Source of the DNA: Phragmites australis
Lineage: Eukaryota > Streptophyta > Magnoliopsida > Poales > Poaceae
Assembly: GCF_958298935.1 (NCBI RefSeq)
Contig: NC_084933.1
Location: forward strand, 12,693,001 to 12,757,000
Direction of reading: 5' to 3'
Length of the DNA: 64,000 nucleotides
Below, piece by piece: positions 58,013-64,000 of this stretch; position 1 is the first letter of the stretch; each line of letters begins with the position of its first letter. Below the pieces are notes generated by a model that made no database searches, was not told where the DNA came from, and was given only the letters and a program-made list of their open reading frames with translations. The translations under genes and the position numbers were made by a program.

Positions 58013-61000
58013 TTAGAGACGGTCCTCTATAGCAGTAACACCAAGAATATGAAGGTCTTGCTCCAGCGGTGACATACTTCCACAGTTTAACATTTTGACC
58101 ACCTTATCCGAAATGTCATGTTTTTATGACTCGAGAGAGTAACTAGTTAAATCAGAATAATTGCTAAGGTCGGGAACAAAGTACCTCCTTATTGTCCAAT
58201 GAGCAGCTAGCGTCTTGAATTTTTTTTTACCAGTCCTTATATTCATCTTCTTCCAACTCACGCCATCCCAAACATAATGTCCGCAATCCCAACTGAGAAT
58301 ACATTTCTACTGCCTCAATATAGCTCCGTATTTGCTGTCCTGTGATATGCGCGCTAGACAAATTACAATCAATGATTAATATCTCAAATAAAACTGAAGC
58401 AGCACAAAAAGACATATAATTCTCTTGCAAAAAAAAGGTTAGTCATTTGATTATCTGGTGCAATATCTTAAATATCATGGTTCTTGATTGTGCTAAATTG
58501 AGCCACAGCACAAATTGTGTTAAGAAGAATAGAAACCAAAAGTACCAGGCAAATCTTAAATAAAAGGTGGGAAACGGTACCGGTTCACAGTAACACTGTT
58601 TCTATTAGCACAAATCAAATTAGGAGCTGAAATTATGAAGTTCCATGGGTTACATAGAGGACTGCCTCCTCTTGGGTAGGTGGGTGGGAGGATGATAGAG
58701 CACCGCATTAAGGGTTTGCATATCTCCCACATGTTTAAAATAGACATAACTGGTCAAAAAAAAGGTGTCTAGAGCACAAGAGCGTATGATGTCATGGCTC
58801 ATCTTAAGAGTTTTTGTTGAGGCCGATATTTTCTTTGATTATCTTGCACGAACGTCTCCATCAGTATCACAATGTAGCACCAATTCTACTAAAATTGTTC
58901 TAGCACTTAGCAAAAGACAGATTTGGTATCGATAATTGTTCCTGTCTCATGATTCTGAGAACATATCCAAATTTCAAGCATAATAGGCTACATCTAATCA
59001 GTATTCACCAAGATGGCCATCTAGGACGACTAGACGCTGGACACCTGCCAACCATTGAGTTTAGAGAGTAAATGGTGCTCTAGACGATCTGGATATCAAG
59101 ACGGTCCTAATTAGTAGCTGGCTAAGTTGGACGTCTACTAGTCGAGCTAGGGGCAAATATTAGCATCTAGGCATCCGAATACGAGATGAATGGGCGTATA
59201 GACTGAGATATAAATCGTATATATAGTTGTCAGGGTGTCGATATGACATCGCCAGAACGACAATATATCGGTGTGGTAGAAATCCGATTCTCGCCACAGG
59301 GACACCACTGCTCTAACGTGTATGACGAGACGCAACCCACAAGGAGCCCTAGCCTGAGCCACCACCACCGGCTAAATCTCTGTCTGCCTTGCCCTCTGTC
59401 ATATAGGTCCTGTCCGCCTCGCCCTCTCTCGTCCTGGACTCATGGGTCAAGCTTCAGTGCCCGTCGCATCCCAATCGACTACTTCTCTAATCAATTAGGG
59501 TTAGGTCTGGCCAGCACCTCCCAATCCCCATTCGTCACTCCTGTCATGCCGTCTGGCTACAGTAAATCGTCATTGGTCTCAAAATTTTCTATGAAACATG
59601 ACAGATATATGTACTTGTGTGCAAAAATCTGCCGTTAGTACATGGTACAGTAAATTGTCTAGACGACAGTCAGTGGGTCACCGTCTGTCTAGCCTCCAGG
59701 AGAACATTGCATTTAACATTGGGGCGTGTCAGAGTAATGCACGTTTCATTGTTATACCATGTACCTGGATAAGAAAAGGGAGAATTGCTTCATCGGCACC
59801 TTTAGATAAAATAATGATCTTCCCAGCCTGGCCTTCCCTTACCACAACAGACATTCTTTTGCTATCGGAAGTGAATTCTAAAATGTCCAATAACTCGTAA
59901 TAAAATTTAGACCCATTGAAACAAATTTCTGTACAAATAACAGAGAAAAGTCAAACAAGCAGAGTAGTACAGGCATTATCATCTCATCACAATCTAACAA
60001 ACATTTACTAAACAGCAGTGTTGCTGTCTTTACTCATAAGCATCATATGCAGGTTTCATGCTGCCTTGACCAGAGCTTCCTCATCTTGTGATTGTGCTTT
60101 GTTGCTGAAAGCATGGAAGCTATATAAGGAACAACTAAATAGCATGAACTTGCAGAGTACAATATTGAAAGAAACAGTGCTCTTGCCTTTTGATAGGAAC
60201 CGCTGTGTTGCAAAGAGCCATCACCATTAGAAATTTTATCACATCAGGATCATTATTTGAGACAGCGTTTAGAAGTCTGACATCTAAGTAAAGAGAATTG
60301 TGAGGGACCAAATAACAGGTACACTTCTGTTTAGGGACACATTTAGCTCAACAAACAAATTATTGACCAGTAACAATAAATTGACATGAATAGTGTTAGG
60401 AATAGTAAGTTAAATTCCCTTAAGGCCACAGACCAATATATATACACATGTACATATGATAATATGCAAAGAACCCCTAATAGTTTGAGGATATTACACA
60501 GAGTTATATATATATGTCTAACACACCCCTCTAATTCATGGGAGATCAATCACAATGAGTTTAGAGAGATAGAACCTATGTTGAGCTGAACTCTGTGCCT
60601 TTATGAAGAAATCAGCCAATTAAAACTCGGAAGAACATACTAAAGAGCGACCACCTCAGATTATAACATGGATTTATTATGTAGTCAGAGCATTGGCTAA
60701 CTCCATACTGTAATATGTATCAATGGATTACATAATAAAATATTTTAATGTGTAAAACAAATAAACATATGGACTGTGGCTAGTGTGTTATTTCATTTAC
60801 CTCAACATAGCTCCAATAAGAACAAGAGGATCCGAAGTTCCAATAAGAACAAGATCACATGGTAGCTCATCATTCTCATGGAGCCACACTATATCTCTAA
60901 CATGTATTTCTTGTGCTTTGATCCAAGAACAAAAGCATGTGGACAGTCAAATAACAAATATTCCAAAATAAAATTCAAGTAATCCAAAATGCGTCATTAA

Positions 61001-61821
61001 AAATATAATTTGATTCAATTTAGAAATTTAGAAATGGAAAAAATGCCATGCAGAACTCTGTACTTCGTTCACACTCATCAATATCGACGCTTCCATTACC
61101 AGTGCTAACACTGCTTGGTTTTCAGCATACCAATGGATATACAAGTCCCAACATAGGAATAAAAGAAAGAAAGCAAAATAGTCGATCAAGAAAATTTGAT
61201 CTTTATATTTTGAACCGTACTACCTAAACCTCTGAAGCAATGGAACTTAGCCAGCATAAGTTTATGGCAGAAGATGATGCATATGGGTTGAGCATTAAAA
61301 CTGAGCTCACAGACTTTTTTGCTTCTATTAGACACAACAGATATATCAAACAAGAGCAGGCATGATTTCTTAATGCAAGCCTTGTATTGAACAGTGCCGC
61401 GTCAGATTTATGTCTCATCTGTGGCAAGCTGAGATGGCCAAACCAGCAGTTGAATGACTGGATGAAAGACAACCTAGAAATAGTTTCCATATAAGGATTT
61501 CTAGTCGTTCCTTTTCTTCTACACGGAGTGCACTATTAGAATGCCTTTAGGGTTTAGGCAAAACGAATTTGTAGTGCAGACTACAGATCTGATCAAGATA
61601 GGACACTATGCCTAGCAAACACTGTTCTGACAATTGCTTCACATAGTTAACTCAAATAGGCTCAAGAGGACAGTGTTTTCAATAAAGTTAAAGGAGACTA
61701 AATATAAATGGGGAAAAGAAAAGAATCAAACCTGTCTATGGATGCCGTCTTTTACCACCCACACTTTCCTTTCATTTGCTTTGTTGTCTGAAAGATACCT
61801 ATTGTAATCATCCTAAGCCTC
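58013..61821 (-). pseudogene. ALA2-like: P4-type ATPase (aminophospholipid flippase, ALA2-like) pseudogene
   Basis: Exons on the minus strand, in gene order, are as follows. 61821-61732: DDYNRYLSDNKANERKVWVV. 60922-60801: IKAQEIHVRDIVWLHENDEL and PCDLVLIGTSD. 60283-60187: RLLNAVSNNDPDVIKFLMVM and ALCNTAVPIK. 60104 to about 60015: KAQSQDEEALVKAA, a stop, NLHMMLMSKD. About 59896-59765: LDILEFTSDSKRMSVVV and KIIILSKGADEAILP. 58339-58195: AVEMYSQLGLRTLCLGWREL. About 58105-58013: LEQDLHILGVTAIEDRL. Most exons keep GT/AG neighbours. The exon with the DKTGT phosphorylation site is not found, and stops, a degraded acceptor near 60923 and a small duplication near 60815 show that it is dead. The family flips phospholipids across membranes. 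A LINE interrupts the 61732 exon. It may be a decayed gene or a captured multi-exon fragment. Confidence 0.87.
58340..59764. other. Interval between P4-ATPase exons, unidentified
   Basis: This 1.4-kb interval lies where an intron is expected. The part 59000-59700 is more GC-rich and contains paired words such as GACGACTAGACGC and GTCTAGACGACAGTC, so it may hold an inserted element, but I could not define its ends. Confidence 0.3.
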
Positions 61822-64000
61822 TTTTTTTTTCTTGAACCGGCAGGAGAGGTGCCCGTCATTATAATAAGAAGGAACAAAATAAAAGGTCCGAAAACAAACA
61901 ACACAAAAAAGAGAAAGAAAGAAAGAAAAACACACCCAACACAGACAAACAAGAAGCTAAGCTAACATGCCACCAAGACAAGAAAATGAATGGAAGTGCA
62001 CCACCAACTGGCCTCGACCTACAAGTCCCGGAGGGCAGACTGCACCATTGGAAAAAACAAGCAGCCAAACCGGAGACTTCGAATCCACCAGGAACTTAGA
62101 AATACAAGAAGACTCCTCTTCGCCTTAGCATGCCAAAAGAACTAGCTGCCCATCTCCCCCATGCCGAAGAACTCCTCACCTTGTTACAATGTAGGCCGAC
62201 CTTGTTGGAAGCCTGGAACCACACCTCAAGCCAACAATGCAGACAAATTTCTCGAGCTAGCCATGACCCAAAGTGCAACCTCTTCCCAAACTACACAAAC
62301 CAGCCGATTCTCATCTGGCCTGCGACCATCAAAAACGCAGTCATTTCTATGTTTCCAAAGACACCAAGCACAAAGGATGACCAAAGAGTTTAGCCCATGG
62401 TGACGGTCCTTTGGAGCTTGAGATGTCGTTGTACCCCACCAGATGCTGAAGAAAATGTCATCCGGTTGGGGAGTGAGCTGCTGAAAATCAATCTTGGCCA
62501 AGACTTGGAACCAAACTTGCCGGGAGAACACACAGGAAATGAGCAGGTGCTGAATTGTCTCATCTTCCTGATCGCAAAAAGGGCATCGAGATGGATGAGG
62601 TAAACCCCTACGAGCAAGACGGTCTGCAGTCCAGCATCTGTTCATGATGGCTAACCATAAGAAAAATTTGCACCGCAGAGGTGCCCAAGATTTCCACAAC
62701 AACTTCCATGGTTCAAATATTATACTCCCCTGGAAGAACATCATATATGCAGATTTCGACGAGTACTGACCAAAGGCCGAGTGGATCCAAGAATGCACAT
62801 CCAGTAAACCATCTTGCAGCTCCATCCCATCCAACAAATCCCAAAAATGAAGGTATTCAACGATGGCAAGAGCTGAGAGTGCCCCACTGATGCCCCGAAT
62901 CCATCTTTGGTTAAACAAAGCCTCTGCAACTGTGCGCTGACTCCTACATCTCTTTCTTACCGCGATCATGAGAGTGGGCGCCATTTCAGATATCACCCAC
63001 CCGTGTAACCACCGATCAGTCCAAAAACAAAGTATTGTGGCCATCACCAACATTAGAGATGATAGAAACCGAAAATGAGGCCTTAGCGTTAGCATTTATC
63101 TGGATCGGAAGGGAACCCCATGGTCTGTCTGGTTGTGATTTCCGCAACCATAGCCATCTCATGCGCAGCGCCCAAGACAAAGTGTCAAGGTTGTGGATGC
63201 CGAGCCCTCCAAGCTCAAAAGGCCGGCATGCCTTGCTCCAGGCGATCGCGCAGTAGCCTCCATTCGCATTGGCTTTGCCCTTCCATAAGAAACTCTGTCT
63301 GATCTTGTCTATGGCTTTGATAGCCCACTTAGGAATATCCAAAGCAATTAGTTGATAGATTGGGATGGCTGTTAACACAACTTTCACAAGTACCAATCTA
63401 CCAGCCGGATGCATCAAAGCTGCCTTCCATCTTGGGAGCTTGTCAGCGATCTTGTCCAGGAGAGGCTGCAACTGAGCCTTAGTTAACTTCTTGATGGACA
63501 AAGGCAGTCCCAAGTATGTACAAGGAAATTCTTGCAGGGCACAGGGCAAAGAATTCTGCACCACAGCCGTATCCTCATCTTGACAACGAATGGGTGAGAC
63601 TGAGCACTTCTGGATGTTTGTTTTCAGCCCGATAGCATCCCCGAACAGCTCCAAAATGCCCTTGATTAGCACCAAATCCGAAGGAACAGGCCACAAAAAC
63701 AGAACGATGTCGTCGGCATAGAGTGACACCCTGTGGTTCAAAGGCCGGCGTGCAAGCAGCTGCAGCAGGCCATAATCTCCAGCCTGACTGATCAAAGCAT
63801 TGAGAGTGTTCATGACAAGGATAAATAACATCGGAGACAAAGGATCCCCTGCCGTAGCCCTCGATGATGAAAGATAGGTTCCCCAGGAACATCATTTAAA
63901 AGAATCCGAGAAGAAGCCGTAGAGAGCAAACCACAAAGAATGGTGCGCCACCGAAGACCAAAACCCAAATGAGAGAGCAGCTGCAGCAAGAAAGGCCACT
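61822..64000 (-). mobile_element. L1-type LINE, 3' part, running off the window
   Basis: A poly(A) tail (plus-strand T run 61822-61830) marks the 3' end. The minus-strand 3' UTR near it has the wording ...CTCCTGCCGGTTCAAG, usual for grass L1 LINEs. The RT ORF lies upstream and continues beyond base 64000. The tail abuts GAGGCTTAGGATGAT of the P4-ATPase exon, so the LINE inserted into that exon. The second copy of the target duplication is outside the window. Confidence 0.85.
62226..64000 (-). pseudogene. LINE reverse transcriptase with zf-RVT C-terminus
   Basis: The minus strand from the window edge codes FGLRWRTILCGLL and LNDVPGEPIFHHRGLRQG. A one-base frame change follows near 63848, then DPLSPMLFILVMNTL and the catalytic YADDIVLF box (about 63710-63733). 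Next come FPCTYLGLPLSIKKLTKAQL, then RWKAALMHPAGRLVLVKVVL and a CRPFELGGLGIHNLDTLSWA stretch. The frame changes again near 63050. The zf-RVT domain follows, with PLRCKFFLWLAIMNRCWTAD, RLARRGLPHPSRCPFCDQED and ETIQHLLISCVFSRQVW (about 62690-62510). Two frameshifts make this copy inactive, but long stretches remain open, which suggests recent insertion. Confidence 0.9.

Overview
The window is repeat-dense plant nuclear DNA, almost certainly from a grass (Poaceae). The evidence is nested Ty1/copia and Ty3/gypsy LTR retrotransposons, CACTA (En/Spm) DNA transposons with TNP2 and Ulp1-type genes, MITEs, an L1-type LINE, and spliced fragments of typical plant genes. I could not run searches, so family names rest on recognised protein motifs and DNA landmarks. 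I saw no rRNA, tRNA or CRISPR feature.

Layout. About 0.27-7.0 kb is a decayed minus-strand CACTA element whose TNP2 exon is split by a copia-type solo LTR (3197-4815, TSD GCGTC). At 7.04-7.16 kb lies one exon of an FKBP/TPR immunophilin gene, followed by a degenerate copia pol (7.2-8.7 kb). A palindromic non-autonomous CACTA element occupies 9.94-11.42 kb. A truncated minus-strand Ty3/gypsy element (gag, protease, primer-binding site, LTR) runs from 11.5 to about 17.7 kb, and a MITE sits in TA repeats at 17.8-18.15 kb. The only intact host gene I can defend is a 64-codon secreted-peptide gene at 18974-19168 with a good TATA box. Next come a small MITE (20061-20221), a gypsy gag remnant (20.4-23.4 kb), a SIRE/Maximus-like copia LTR and gag (23.4-29.8 kb) interrupted by a gypsy solo LTR (25723-28703, TSD AAGGC), and an intron-containing gypsy gag gene (29.8-32.5 kb).

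The right half is dominated by a 23,156-bp CACTA element, 33136-56291, with TSD ATC. It is inserted in frame into a PPR-protein pseudogene whose two halves lie at 32.6-33.1 kb and 56.3-56.4 kb. Inside it are a TNP2 gene, a gypsy solo LTR (38572-42635, TSD AATAG), two spliced exons of a group-D MAP kinase, a second transposon gene with Transposase_24 and Ulp1-like domains, and a younger, internally deleted gypsy element (about 45.1-53.2 kb) that splits that second gene. To the right are a copia LTR, a P4-ATPase (ALA2-like) pseudogene on the minus strand, and an L1-type LINE inserted in one of its exons that runs off the window.

The three most interesting signals are as follows. First, a gypsy ORF upstream of gag begins with a near copy of the histone H3 N-terminal tail (48150). 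Second, two diverged gypsy LTRs share a conserved, apparently spliced acidic mini-ORF with a GC donor. Third, the large CACTA element carries a captured MAP-kinase fragment. The repeats do not act together as one system; the window is a stack of insertions whose order can be read from split genes and target-site duplications.
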